The position numbers and the translations under genes are program-made. 64,000 nucleotides of DNA, from NCBI GenBank assembly GCA_023055355.1, contig JALJCS010000012.1, positions 11,258,501-11,322,500 on the forward strand. The letters run 5' to 3'. Of the stretch, positions 47,831-61,500 are shown in pieces; within the stretch, counting starts at the first letter, position 1, and each line of letters opens with the position of its first letter. The notes beneath the pieces were generated by a model. The model had not been told where the DNA came from and made no database searches. It saw nothing but the letters and a program-made list of their open reading frames with translations. This stretch comes from Agelaius tricolor (Eukaryota; Chordata; Aves; Passeriformes; Icteridae).

Positions 47831-50754
47831 CAAGTTCTGGAATGGAAAAATTTCTTTCTCTTCTGAGCTAACTTATTTGTACATCACACTGCATTGCAGA
47901 ATATATTGCAATAGTACAAGGAGAAGAGGATTACTTCTGGAACTACCAGAAACAGAGGTGGCACAAAGGACCCTCCTTTCTCTTATGACATAAAGCATTT
48001 TGAATTGCAACATTAATCTGCTTTCCAGCAGCCCATGCACTACAGACACAGCCACTGGTACCTCATCTGCAGGAGAATGGATCTGCAATCCAATTTCAGC
48101 TGCTTGCTTGCCAGGGTCGTTTGCTCCAGTGGGAAGCTTTCAGCACTCGGGACTGGCCCCAAAATAAGTACTGCTGAGTTTGGGCATAGTACAGCTGTAA
48201 CCAGAGATTACAAATTCCCAAGAAGGCTCGTGTTGGCTCAAACTAGCCTGAGCAGTGGGTACCCAGTGCCAAATGCAAATTTTGCAGTATTCTAATGGAA
48301 ATCAAAGAAACAATATCCATGGCTTCAGGGGAAGAGCCACACAGAATACCTTCACAGAATAAGCACACATGCCTTTGTTGTGAAAAAGCACATCTGAAAA
48401 GATCTGCCAACACCTCTCCCAGCACATTTCACGCTGGTGAGTGGGGAGGGGCCCATTGCAACAATACCAGGGAGCAACAGCCGAAGAACCAGAAGTTTTT
48501 TTGATTCTGTTGAAGAAGAACTTCATGTGCTATGAAGGAAGGGTGCCTCCTCCTCCTTCTCCTGAGAGCCAGCTCACAGCAGGGTCCCTAATGCCCCGAG
48601 GGCCATGGAAAAGCAGCAGCTTCCTGTGTTCTCCAGCAACACAACCACAGCTCCATCCTTACCTTGCAACAGCCACACGAAGATGGAAACATTTCTCAAG
48701 GACACGCTAGAACAAAACAATTGACAGTGACTGCAGCATCTGCTCAGCCTAGCCAACATAATAAATTTCAATCTCATTTTAATTTTTATATGTCTAAAGC
48801 TATTAGGTCTTAGATACTTGAACTTTAATTATTATGGAAGCAATTAGCTCCTATGACCAGAAGGCTTTGCCTGAACAATTGCAATGAGCACAATATTTTC
48901 TGCAGCATAAAAAATAAATACCCTGACACATCTGTAGCTATCTAGGACCTTGCAACTGCCACTGTGCTTCACACTGGTGTCCTGGCTTTGTGCCAGACTG
49001 CAAAAACTGGAAATTACTGGCATAAGCTGTATGACGTTGTATATATGTATAATTGAAGATTATCTCCTGAGGTATTCTGTAAGTTTAGAATTTCAAAACT
49101 TAAATATTTCCTGCTGTAGAGAGATTAAATTGGTTTTGAAATTTAAATATTCTTTCATAGAAAACTATTTTGGTACGTCATCTACTTAGAAGACAGGTAT
49201 AATTAAACAACAGCTCCAAGTACCCTGAAAAGTGGTATTTCTATAACTGACAAAACAGCTCACATTTGTGTTTCAAGATACAGAAGTATTCTGTGGAGCT
49301 TTGTGCATCAAAAGAATTCCATTAGTACTTATTGCTTTTTAGTACCTTCATTCAATGCATTACTACTTAATAGAAGTATGCATTTTAATTCTCATCATGT
49401 TTTTCAGTTTTCCCCTTGTGTATTTTGTCCACAGTACAGTGTGCCCACACAGCTTTCCCCTGAGCTCTGGTGAGCTGATCTGACCTCTGCAAGCAGGGCT
49501 GCTGGCAGAGAACAGCAGCCAAACAGCAGGGGACAACAAAGCGGTGTTAGAAGGGGCTGGGGGATCTTTCTGGTTCAGAAATACTACAGATGTACAAATC
49601 ACCCTCAGTGAAGAGTGACTGGGCATTCACCTGCACACAGTGCCTGGCCTCCTCAGTACCTCCCAAGCTTCCCTTTGCTTTTACAAGCAAGAGTGGGAAC
49701 TCAGGAACAGACAGGGCTTGTTCTTAACCAAGTCACAGAGAGCAATTTTAATTCCCGTATGTTGGCATTTTACACAGCGCTCTTTGCATGCCAATCACTC
49801 TCTCTTCCATAACTGAATGAAATATAAACTGTTTATATTTGTTTTACACTAAAAGGCTTCATTTAGATGACCTCTGCTGATAAATACCATTTGCTAACAA
49901 AATCAAGGGCCAATGACTTCCCATTCAAGCTTTTGTTGAATCAAAGGCAACTAATAATGTCAAAGCTCTGAAGCCAGAGGAAGTGCTAGATTCCAACCAA
50001 AGGGATTTCTGTTTAACTTAAAAACAGTTTCCCAGGCTCCATATCATGCATTGTCACCCACTTTCTTCACTGAGACCCAATGCATCCACTATAAGGGCAG
50101 AACTACAGCAGTAAGAAGAAATGCAATGTACACAATTGTTGTGCAAATGATGAAATACATGCACCAAGGGGAGGAGCAAAGCACAAGATGCCAATGGATG
50201 CTGTGACTTTGTATACCCTTGCATTTTCAGGGGGATTTTATTGTTTAGGGGTTATTTTCTACAGTCTACTGCCAAAGAAAATGGGCTCAGACATGCATAT
50301 ATCTGATCGAAGTCTGGCTTACCCAGTGCAACCTTTCTGCTCTTACTTACTCATGCAAGATAAAGCAGTGCTGGGAACAGCTCTGGGACCCTGAGCCGAG
50401 CTCTGAGGAACTGAGGAGATCTCCTCAACACAAATTGGCTGCACTGGGGCAGGGGGACCTCTCTTCCCAGGTGCCTGGTGTGTCTGCAGGATCCACAGCA
50501 ATTGGAAACCTTCCCATGAAGCCCAGCAAGTAGGGACCCCAGTTCTCCTGGGAGTGTGCCCACACAGCTATTTTCAGCATATTTTCACACATTTCTATGA
50601 AATTCAACTCACGCCTGATCTTCCTGACAACATCCAGCCTTGAGCTCCCTCCCTCTGGAAGCAAACCCAAGGGGAACCACAGGAAGAAGGCCGTGCAATC
50701 AGGGTATTTCCAGCCCTTTGCTGGCCACAAACATGCAGGGCAGCTCCCAGAAAT

Positions 50755-50790
50755 TCTCCCTGTCACCAGTGCTCTCCCTGTCACCAGTGC
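50755..50790. repeat. 18-bp perfect tandem duplication
   Basis: Two exact adjacent copies of TCTCCCTGTCACCAGTGC (50755-50772 and 50773-50790), followed by a further partial TCTCC. Confidence 0.97.
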
Positions 50791-51831
50791 TCTCCTCAAG
50801 GTGATGGTCTTATTCTTTTCATGGACCTCTTTAAAATTATTTGAGACACACTTTCTCAGGGAAAATCCAAAAGGAAACAGAAATAGGCAAAACTGATTTC
50901 CTTAATTAATATACATATATTCAGAGCAGGGTTGCTCCACTATATGCAGAAAACAGACACATACTTTTTGCTATGAAGGTAGTTAAAGCAGAAACATGAA
51001 GCTGACTGCAATATATGACCATTTTTAGATGGGATGTAAGAACTTCCTCAATAACAAGATGCCCTTTACTTGAACCATGCCTTGAAAAATGTCACCAGTG
51101 CAAATGCTAAGAAAAAAACAAATACCACCAACATATCTGACAGGACATAAGACATAACTTCCACCACTCTCAGTATACATTATTCTTACAATGCCACTTT
51201 AGCAGTAAGCAAATAAAGTTATGCCAAAATACATCCAACACAGCAAAACTGAACACTGCAGAAGATACTATTTAAAGCAGGCTCAGTTAAAGATTAATTC
51301 AATTGCTTTACCCAATTTATATTCTCCAACTAAGACTCCTGGACATCAGGAAATGAAGCATTACAATGCTTTAACAACCTCCTGCACTTGCATCTACCCT
51401 TCATGTTTCTATTAGATCTTCTGCACTCATTTAAAGTATAAATTCTCACAGACACAAATGGGTTTTCCATGCATGTAATTAAAAAAATCATATGCAAGAG
51501 AGACTCTTTCCTAAGCTGAGAGCAGCCAGTGTCAAACACCCTGCAGTGAGTGCTGCCTGAGGGCTGCTGCCACCCTGCACAGCTCATCCCACCTTGCTCA
51601 CAGCAGAGCCCACAGCAAAACTCAGCAGTTTCAAGGTACAAGGCAGGACCTTGCCATAGAGGCATGTTTTGAAACAGAAATGAGCACATGCAACTCTCCA
51701 TTTTCAATGTTAGAACAAGATTCAGCCAATAAAGTCATGTTTCAAGGTTTCTGCAAGCAGTTTACTCTTCCACAACTTCAGGATTCATATTTTTCTCTTT
51801 TTTTCCTCTTATTTCTATAACACTAAACAAA

Positions 51832-51846
51832 ATATATATATATATA
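51832..51846. repeat. Short AT dinucleotide run
   Basis: Uninterrupted alternating A/T of about 15 bp. Likely slippage site; no other meaning seen. Confidence 0.85.
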
Positions 51847-54800
51847 CACTTCATCTTTATATAACATACTTGTTGGGTTATTAGTTTATTTGATGCACTT
51901 CACCTTTGGAAAACACATCATCACAGACTCTGAATCTCTCACCAACAAGCACTATATCTATATCTAAATACAGTGAAGCTACTAAGTTTTGCCCTATGCA
52001 AGAAGTCACTTTTGGTGTGTCCTTTTGGTTCATTTTATGAGGGGAGAAAGAAGCAGAAAAACAATCTCTCAGTTCACAATGCAAAAGAAGTAATGCTTAA
52101 GGATAACAGTAGAAGGCCTTTATTAAAGCAAGAAGAAAAAAACCCTCTGTGCTTCTGACTCAGATGAAAGATGAAGGAAAACAGCAGGCTAGGGAGTGAT
52201 GGTACAATTAGCTTTTCTCACTTGCTTAATTTGTTTCTTTAATAAAGTTAATGGTCATCTTAATATTACATGCCTACAAATTGGTAATGAAGACCAGGCA
52301 GCTAGTGGGACTTATATTTACAGCTGCACTCAAAACAATCATCCTTGACCATTCTACAGATGCAAAGAGAACACTTTCATTAAGTTTCATAAGAATAAAG
52401 TGAGGTGGTTTTAAGAATATGTGCAGCTTCCAATTCATTATGGTTTCAGTAGCCAAAAGAGCAATAAACATTCAAGAGGAGTAGGCTTTTTAAATTATTT
52501 GTGGAAATTTAAGTAAAACACAAGATTTTTAACTACCCATTTATGTCATCTGGATTTTACCATCCCAGAGAAACTATGGATGCATTTTCAGCCAATTTGA
52601 GTCAACAGGACATAAAAGCAGTAAAGGGCACCTTGGTCTCTGGGTGCTGACATGACGGACAGTGTTCTTGCTGCGTTTTGTCTGATTCAGGATGAAGACA
52701 CAAAACCAACCCATAACAGTAACACAATTACAGGGCAGCAGAGGGAAGCCATTTGCCCATGCTCCAGTGACCCAGAGCTAAAACTCAGGCATTGGGGACC
52801 AATGAAGGGGAACAGGAATGAGGCTGAAATTGCCACCACTATAACCATAGGCTGAAACTGGGAGGATGGCTCATCAATTTAAACATTTTCTGGATGCTGA
52901 AGGGGCTCCAGGCCCAGCAGATGCTGTACCCCTGAATGCTCAAGTGGTAACAGATTTGGGCACCACAAGCTGAGCTGATTAGGATGGGACACCAGTGGAA
53001 GAGCTTGCATAGGCCAGAAATGCTGGAGAAAACAGCTTGGGAAAGTCTGGTCTACAGGGGAAAAAGTAACAACATTTTAAAGTTTTAAAAATGCGAAGAC
53101 CAATAAAAGCAACAACACAACAGTACTAAATTTGCTACAGAGGCACATAGGGTAGAGTAGAAATGGGGTATTTTGCAAGTGTGTGGTAAGAGACAGTCCT
53201 GCTGCAAGGCCTTTGCAATCAAAATTAACAAGGCAGAAAACCAAAAATAGGCAGTAATATCTGAGAAGACATTATTCCTAAATGACTGCCTTACGCAAGG
53301 AATTAGAATCAGACCAAGGAGGGCAATTTTAAGACAATGTTTCAGGGGTTTTTTAATATGTATCCCAATGAGAAACATTGTAATTCTAAAGATCACAATT
53401 AAATCATGCTCAATCTTACTCTCTATTCATCCTATGAGATTATTATGAGCTTTCCCCTATGTCCTAGGGTAACTTTATGATGCTGAATTGTGTCCCCATT
53501 CATCTGTTTAGCCCTTGCAGGCCAAACTTCCAGTCTCTGCTGTACATCCTGCTGCTCGAAGCACATGAGACAATTTCATGTGTACGGCTACAGGTGATGG
53601 AATTGTCTCTAATGGTTAAAGCTAGTTTTGAGAGAAAAAGAAGAAAAATGGGAGAAAGACAGAGAGACAAAGGGAAAACGAAAATTGTTGGCAGTAGCCA
53701 GAAAAGCCAGGAGAAAAGCAGGAACAAGGGCAACAAGCTGTGGTTTTGCTGAAGGGGCCAGAGCTGCTACTGGAGGGCAGGGACAGGTCAGGGCATCTCA
53801 GGCACTGCCCAGCTGTCCCAGAAAACATCCCAAACCCAGTTCATAGGTTAACAAACATGTAACAGCATCAGAGTTCCACCAGTCAAGCTTGGTGTCTAAC
53901 TGCTGACACTACACTGGTGCCACAGAAGCCCAGCTGGGGCCTTGGCCCCACTGTCATCACCAGCCTGCAGCCAGCTCAGTACAAGAAACACTTCCTTTTT
54001 GCTTTGGGAGTGAAGCTATTAAGCTATTCTGAGAAACCAAACTCTATTTATTTATCTTACTTCTTGTCTACTTTTAAATCTCTATCAGTAAATGCAAGAC
54101 TTGTTTTTAAAACACTATTACCTCACAAATGCCATTTATACAAATTGTTAAACAAGACTCCATCCATCTTAATTTAAGATACACCATCACAGAGGTCTCC
54201 ACATCATACCTTCCACAAAGCCTGAATTAATAAGCTCACAAAATCAATCCAATAAGACAGGCAAGTAACAAGTATCATTCCTGTAAGTACGATATCACTA
54301 AAATATATTATTCTATTTCATTAAAGCATACTCTTGAAAATACAACTATTTGCACTGTTTATGCTCTTCTCAGCCTCTGAGGCTGCTGAGAAAAGCTTGT
54401 CCACTGGTGGGAACTGGAGGAATAAGATTGCCTGTCCCAGTGATGATTATTCAGCACTGACTTCCCTTTGAAGAGTCTTTCAATAAAAAGGGAAAAAAAA
54501 TGAAACCTACTACACCACTTTAAAAACTGCAGACAGCATTTTTAACCTCTGTCCTTTTGCATTACTGCACCAGTGCCTGGAAAAGCTACAGCAAGAGAGA
54601 GAAAGTCATTTAGGCAGCTCCCTTCGTGCCACCACCATGGCTCAAAGGGACAGGAATCAAGAAATATTAGAATCAATATAAGCCGATTAGGACATTAAGG
54701 AAGAACAAACCATGCAGACCTTGAACAAAATCATTTAAAAGGCATGGAGAAAGCAGGCATTTCTGAGTAGAGAATAACTTATTTTCTGGAGATACTCCAG

Positions 54801-57520
54801 ATTTTGCATTTCTATCTGGTGGTACTTAGTGCTGGGATAAGCAACAAGCAGGTTTCCAGCTGAAACACAGGAGTGCCCATTTGACAGGAAATACCTACAG
54901 GCGGGACTGCCACAGCCTAATTGAAATCCTTAGGATCTGAAGAAGAATCTATGCTTTTTTCTATACACACATCTAAATCATACTCATACCTGAATGGAAA
55001 ACATGATCTACTAAAATAAAATAAAATCAGAACCTGGGACTGAAAGCGTGGTCCAGTTACCAACAAAAGACTTATTCTCACTCTTTTTTGCATTCTTCAG
55101 GAAAGGGTGGTTTACCTTAAGCTGAGACTTGCCATTTCCAGGTATACAATAAGCCAGTTAGGTGTTCTCATTCTTTGGAGCAGCTGCTGACCTTAGCCCT
55201 TGGTGATCCAGCATTCATAAATGCCCCTCCCATTGCAGGGAAGAGGCAGGGTGCACACAGGTCCCCAGCTGTGTGTCCCAGAGAAAGGGCAGCTCTCTGG
55301 ACACTGCATCCCAGTGCACTGCCCTGGCATCCTCAGCTGAAGGAGGACGAGAAGCTGCAGCTCCTAAGGCCAGAGACCTGCCTGCAGTGACTGTACACTG
55401 CAGTTCAAATAAAGCAAATGATCCCCAGGAGAAAGCACAGGCTGAGTCCTTTATTGTACCCAGAAATCCTGCTCTGGTTTAGGCTGTCTGCTGCATGGGG
55501 CTGCACCACTCTGATCCCAGGGCTGTCACTCCCCACTTGCAAACAGAGCTGGTGGGCAAAGGAGGGAAAGAAGGTGCCCTTTGGGAGCTACAGCCTCCAG
55601 TCAACCCACCTGACTGAGCAACCAGCACCACAAACTCCCAAATGTGTGCACCTAAAGCTCTGTGCTGCAAATCAGTGCTAACACTATCCATTTCCCCTGC
55701 TTGGGGAAACCATGTCCATGAGTCTAGAAGGGTGGGAAGGACAACAAGCATATCAGACCCAAGCAGGCAGGTGTAGACATGCAGTTACAGAAGGAATGAG
55801 TCTTAAGCCTTCTGTCATAAGTAAAAAAAAATATAGTTCAGAAACTACAATGGTGACAAAGCTGCATCAGATGTGGAACTGGACAAGAAAGAAAAGCTCT
55901 CTGAATTTGTTCAACTCTAACTTTCCAGCTTTGATGGGGGTTCCCCTAGATTACTTCAAACTAGACATTTCCCTGCTATTCTTCAAACCACCCCACTGAA
56001 TTAGTAAATGAGATTACATCTCAGCAAAAAAAAGGTTTTTTTCTTCAAGATTCAGCAGCTAACTGCAAATGAAAGCAAAAAGAAAAGCCTGCCTTGTGAT
56101 GAAAGGACAAGTAAAAGAGCAATCACATCAGAAAACCAATGCCCAGACCTCTAAACAGCAAAGCAATTGCATGTGTCAAGTTCCCATAACAAGATGGTGC
56201 CCGCTGAGGCTTATGTTAAAACTGTGCAATACAATTAGATGTCTGGAGCCTCTGTCAGACAAATGATGCTATCTCATTAATGGGATTACACAGAAAAATT
56301 GGAGGGATTTCAGTCAAGAGGAATAAAATGATTAAGGATCAAAAAAGTGTGACTCATGAAAGCAAGTAGAAACTGGATGCTGTGCTCTTGCCTGAAAAGC
56401 CCAAGTCTCAGAACCAGACAAGCCTGGTGGTACCAGCAACACCACAGCATCTCCTGCCTTACAACCAGAATAACAGGAATTGCTCAGACCAGCCAGGGCA
56501 AAGAATCAAATTAAAAAATTCTAGCTCTTTAATGGCAATGCTACTGTTGTATTAGTCAGAAAAAAACTAATAATTGGAGGGGAAAGAGGACAGGGAAGTT
56601 AATTACCTATTAACAGCTGTCAGGAAGAACACATTTAGTCAGGAAACAAGAGGGGGAAAAGAAAGAGGTTGTGACTACAGAGACTGGGTAAAATTGAAGC
56701 CTTTCAGTTATTAACAGGAGAGGATTTCTCAGCCACAGGAAGAACATACACATGGCAGGTACTGAAAATCACAACAGCTGAATCACCTGAAGACAGCTTG
56801 GCCACTACACCAAGACCATCATCATGAAACTCCAGCACTGACAGGAGGCAAACTAGCCATAGGGGAAGGGGAGAAGGAGAAACAATGCAAGAAGGAAAAC
56901 AGGAGTGTTGTGGTAGATGTTCCCTAGTCAGCACTACTATGCTATACTGCAGGAAAAATAAGAGATCTAAATATAGAGTGAGATTCTCTTCACAGAAGGT
57001 TTCAACATCTCTTAGCAATTCTTTTCCAATTGAAGGACTGCAAGTTGAATAAAAAGCTTCATTTAAATTCTATACACATTCACAAAGATAAACTGATTTC
57101 AGAAAGCATTATTATGCCTGACCTCTCTCACTGGGGGTGAAAGCCAGATACTTTGTGAACCATTTTGATCATACTAATATTCTATAAAAATTCATAAGAT
57201 GTCAACATAAAGGACAAAAGCACCACCATGGGAAGAGCAGATGCTGTGAGCTACCATACAAAGCATATTAGGGCTTCTTCTCCTGCATTCCTCTGCATCA
57301 GCACAGGGCAGCTCTGCTTCAACACTCAGCAGCAGAGTCTTGTTCCTGGCTATTGTGACAGGGAGAATCAAACACTTCGGAAGTGACACTTCCCAAGAAG
57401 AAATTTTGCTGAGCAAGTGCCAGGCCTGGGGGTGCCCAAGTACAGAATGCCAAGAGAAGCAGGGGAAAGCAATTTCTTCCAACCCCACTTCACTCACATC
57501 TGATCCTCCTGCAAGGAAGA

Positions 57521-57534
57521 GTGTGTGTGTGTGC
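57521..57534. repeat. Short GT dinucleotide run
   Basis: Six GT units followed by GCACGTGTTTGTGTACAC, an imperfect continuation. It includes a palindromic CACGTG E-box at the junction. Confidence 0.85.
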
Positions 57535-58381
57535 ACGTGTTTGTGTACACACTGTGGCAGGGAACATTGAATTGCACTTTGGATCTTATCCAGCACACAC
57601 AGCACCCAGCAACAGCTCTCCTGGAGTTAACACTTTACAGAGCAGGGGAGTCTGAAGCCCAGTTCTCTCCTTTTTCACCAAGACCCTCGAGGGCAGGTGG
57701 ACATTCCCTACAACTGGCAGCCAGACTGGGTGAAGGGAATCAGTTGCCAAGCCCCAGCTGGCAGCACAGGCCAGACTGGTACCCAGCTCAGTCTGCAAGG
57801 CTGCCCATGGCTCTGCAAGGCCAGGCGAGCTCTGTGATCAAGGAAAATGACTCCAAGAAAAGATGCAAACAGAGCAGATTTGTTTCCTATTTTTATATGG
57901 TTTCTTACCACAGAAGAACATGAGGCTCTTAAGCCATCAAACTTTATAAAGAGGAACAGCCTTTGCAGAAGTTCTGCTTTGATGTAATGGGGCAGATTGA
58001 TCTTGTTGCTTAACCAAATCAAGAAGTAAGTCTCTTGGCCCATTTTTTTCATTTTTTTCCCAAACCAACTAAGAAAAGAAAAAACCCCACTAGCCCTTAG
58101 AGAAATAGTGTCAGTGTTTACAACCAGCAGTTGATCACAGCCTATTAGAAATCCTCCATAATTTGCATCATGACTTGTAACCCAAATCTTTTCCTCCTGA
58201 AACCCAAAATTTCTGGTCAGAAATGCTCAATGACTTTTTTTGATTCAGAAACTTTATAGTAAGAGTAGCAGTTAATGGAATTTCCAGAATGCTGTTGGTT
58301 ACTTTGGGCTCTTTAGAGTTCTCACAATCACATGGGACACCTCCACAGTGGTGTGACCCCTCAGTTTATACTTCTGAGTAC

Positions 58382-58528
58382 CTTGCATCCAGTGTGAGTC
58401 CGGGTCTTCATGAGGGGAGTTGTGGTGCACAGCTCAATGGCCTCTGGTTCATGGAAGATCACTGTCGGGAGAGGCTCTTTACGAAGAGTTAGGACATTCA
58501 ACTTAGTCTTTAACATGGTCTGAAAGTG
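58382..58528 (-). CDS. PID1: PID1 internal coding exon (residues 11-59)
   Basis: The minus strand reads 49 codons from H-F-Q-T-M-L-K to T-G-C-K, including KEPLPTVIFHEPEAIELCTT and PLMKTRTHTGCK. This matches the N-terminal segment of human PID1 that follows the first-exon residues MWQPATERLQ, with about four conservative changes as I recall the human protein. It is exactly 147 nt, phase 0 at both ends. The acceptor TTTCTTTTTCTGTTTAG precedes CAC at 58528; the donor is AAG|GTACTC at 58382/58381. It joins in frame to the terminal exon (GCK then VTYLGK), which confirms the assignment. It supplies the segment leading into the PTB fold; alternative first exons of PID1 in mammals all splice into this exon. 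Confidence 0.96.
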
Positions 58529-61500
58529 CTAAACAGAAAAAGAAAAGAAATTACCTCCAGTTCTAGTGCAGAAAAATGAGAGTTAAAATTGGATGTGTCT
58601 GCATGTTTCACTTGCTGTTCAATGCCTACAAGCTTTCCTGGGGAGAGTTAACAAGTTCTATGACTTAAGAGCATTCATTACTATCAGCAATATGAAGGCT
58701 ATTTTTAATTAAAAAAGACATACACACACAAAGTGAAAGAATTCATTACAATTCACATATGCTCCACAAAGGGTCTAAATTCAACTTCTGATCAATTGCA
58801 AGTATATAATAAAGCAGGTTATGGACCCAGTTCCTCTACTAATGTCCACAGCGAAGAAGAACAGGGGATCAAAGACCATTAAAAGAACTTGTTCTCCTTC
58901 CTCTGTACTTAAATCTCATCCCATTGACCTTTGTAGATGTTACCACTCCCACTGAGCTGAATCCCTCATCAGTTTGCCTTTTTCATGTGAATTTTATATT
59001 CTCTTCCTTTGCAAGCAATAGTTCCTGTAGCTTCCAATGTAAATGTCACTCTTGGTACCGATGAATAGATGTCACTCAAAACTTGTCACTTTCTTGAACA
59101 GACTCCCCAGGCTTAGGTGAAGAACTATCCAAGTCGACAGTAAAATCACCAAATTAAAAGTTTCTCAGCAATTGCTTAGAGTGAGTAAAGTCAATCCTCA
59201 AAAGACTTCCAAAGCAATTTTGTGGAATCAGGAAAGTCAAGAGAAATTTTTTTACATTTCGATGTTTCTTTGAATGGACCTCTATTTGAAAAACTGAACA
59301 CTTTCACATGCTACTACTTATCTAAGGGAGAAAAAAATGCAGATATGAACCAAATCAAGATAGTAATATGCCACAGCACTGTCCAGTGAAATATGACTTT
59401 ATCAAAACTTCAGAAGCTGACCCTTATCAAGCAGCAGTTATTAGACATATGTGCAATGGTTTCCAGATTACCTCCATCAAAACTAAACTATTTGCACTGA
59501 CTTTTGATAGGAGATTCTTAACTTGCTTTGCAGACACCCCTTTTCTCAGCCTCCATTTTACCTTTGCATGGCAGACAAGCATTACAGAGTCTGACTTGCA
59601 GAAAAAGAGATGCTAAGTTGTTTCCCAGAACCATGCAAGAAATCTCTATCAGAGCTAGAAATCAACACAGGTCCTTGTTGTTCAGTCCTGTACTTTAGAT
59701 GAAGAGAGTGCCTATTCAACATTTTATTTATACACAGGGGATGAATCAACTATTTAGATACTATGCTGGTTTTCTGTGGATTTTTGTGGATATGAATTTC
59801 CTTTGAAAATAAACTTGCTACCAGATCATAAATACTTTATCATGTGCCAACTGAAAACCTGTTGATACACTTTTGTAACAGTTCAGTACTTATTTTGTCA
59901 GTGTTCAGGTCTAATAATTGTTATGCTACTGGAAGTACAGCACTTCAAACACTCTTAGAAATATGTTCAAGGCATATACACTAAGAGTCTGTGAAAATAG
60001 TACTTTTTTACCTATTTCACACATGAAGTTAGACCTTGTTAACAGCAATCCTTTAGGGCCTCTGTGCTGTTTGTGCAAGCATTCAAGTTTTCATCCCAGT
60101 GAAGCACTCATACCATTTTTTATCTGCTCATCTCCTCATATTACACATTACCCCGTTCACTCCCCCAAACACAGCTCCAGCAAAAAAGTACTCCATTTAA
60201 GATGATTATACATTAAAGAATATTCTCTGACATGTTTCTGAAGATAACACACCTCTTTGACAGCTAGGATTACTAAACTAACTGAGAAAACCTACTTCAT
60301 TTTACCTTTAGGTTGCAATTGACAGCACAAAGCAAGTGGAAGGTCTGAGATGCTGTGTTTGAAGGAGCATCATTGGTTACCAGCAGGGCTGGTCCCACTG
60401 ACTCACTGCTGTCTCCTACAGCTTGACTTGCTTCTACCTATAGGCTCTAGGTCTGCTAACCAGCTGCTGAGGTTGTATTTCTGGAAGAGAAAAAATGCAG
60501 AAGGCAAAGGGTGCTGGAGCTCAGGCCCAGCCATGCACAGGTCACAGGGATTTCCCCTGCAAAGGATCCCTTTTCAAGCCTGGGGAAATGCTGCCTCCAG
60601 GGCTTTCTGCTGATGTCTTGTGCATGCAAGGCAATGGGACAGGTAGGCAGAGATGGAGAAAATGTACTATTAAGGTTAAGTCATACTATTTTCCAAGTGA
60701 GAGAATTCTGGATCAACAGAGATAATGGCTGTGAAACAATCAGGTTAAGAACCTGTCCTAGCATTTAACTTTTCCCTCCCTTGAGTGCTGAAAGAGCTCT
60801 ATTTCCAAAAATGATCAGTTTACAGTGCTTCTCCAGTAAAGAACGGTGCTTCCATTAGACAACAGATGTAAAAAACTCCATTTAGCCCTCCTGAGCAGTG
60901 AGCTTGGACCTGCAAAATAGTTGTTCTACTCTGCTGACATCTCTATAAACTTCAATGGGGCTACTGACAGAAAGGGCACAATTTGACCAAAATGAAGAAA
61001 ACTACAGCAATGATCTTTTTTTTTCATGTCGTAACAACCATATATACAATCTTAAACAAGGAAAAGCCTACTCTGTGCCTTACAAAGGCAATTCAAAACT
61101 TGCATGAGCAGCAAGTTGGAGCAGTTGGGTGCCAGAAACACGAGAGCACAATTGGCAGCAAAGAGCTGATCAGCTGCCAGAGAAGTGCAGAAAGGACTGG
61201 GGGTGGATGCAGAAATAGCCTTTGCTTTGGCCCACAGGGCTAACGCAGACCACGCTGTGCTTCTGCACAGGTCATGTGATGGCTGCCATGAGAAAATCAA
61301 ATCTCTGCCAGCAGACATCATGCAGGGAACCTCCAGATAAACAGGTTATTTAAACACGTGCCTGACTTCCACTGTGTGAGCAGTCACAGTAAAGCACACG
61401 TGGGTAGTCAATGGGATTATTCATGTGCTTTAAGCCAAGAACAGGATAAAGTGCTTTACTGAACCCATTTCTTGGGTTTCCACTCCAAACTGGCATCTCC

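Larger units (their letters stand above)
43111..58381 (-). other. PID1: PID1 intron 2, 5' (donor) end
   Basis: About 15.3 kb of intronic DNA ending at the donor GT (58381-58380) of the 147-bp exon. It contains candidate conserved blocks at 43380-43830 and 47680-47830, an 18-bp tandem duplication at 50755-50790, an AT run at 51832-51846 and a GT run at 57521-57534. No other exon, RNA gene or transposon was recognised. Confidence 0.65.

Noticed and set aside
53620..53830. Purine-rich stretch with overlapping open frames on both strands
   Set aside because: The frames are low-complexity Arg/Lys or Ser/Leu products of a purine-rich strand; no protein family is evident.
54367..54392. Short imperfect palindromes around TTCTCAGCCTCTGAGGCTGCTGAGAA
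   Set aside because: Arms are only 8 bp and the centre is interrupted; within chance expectation.
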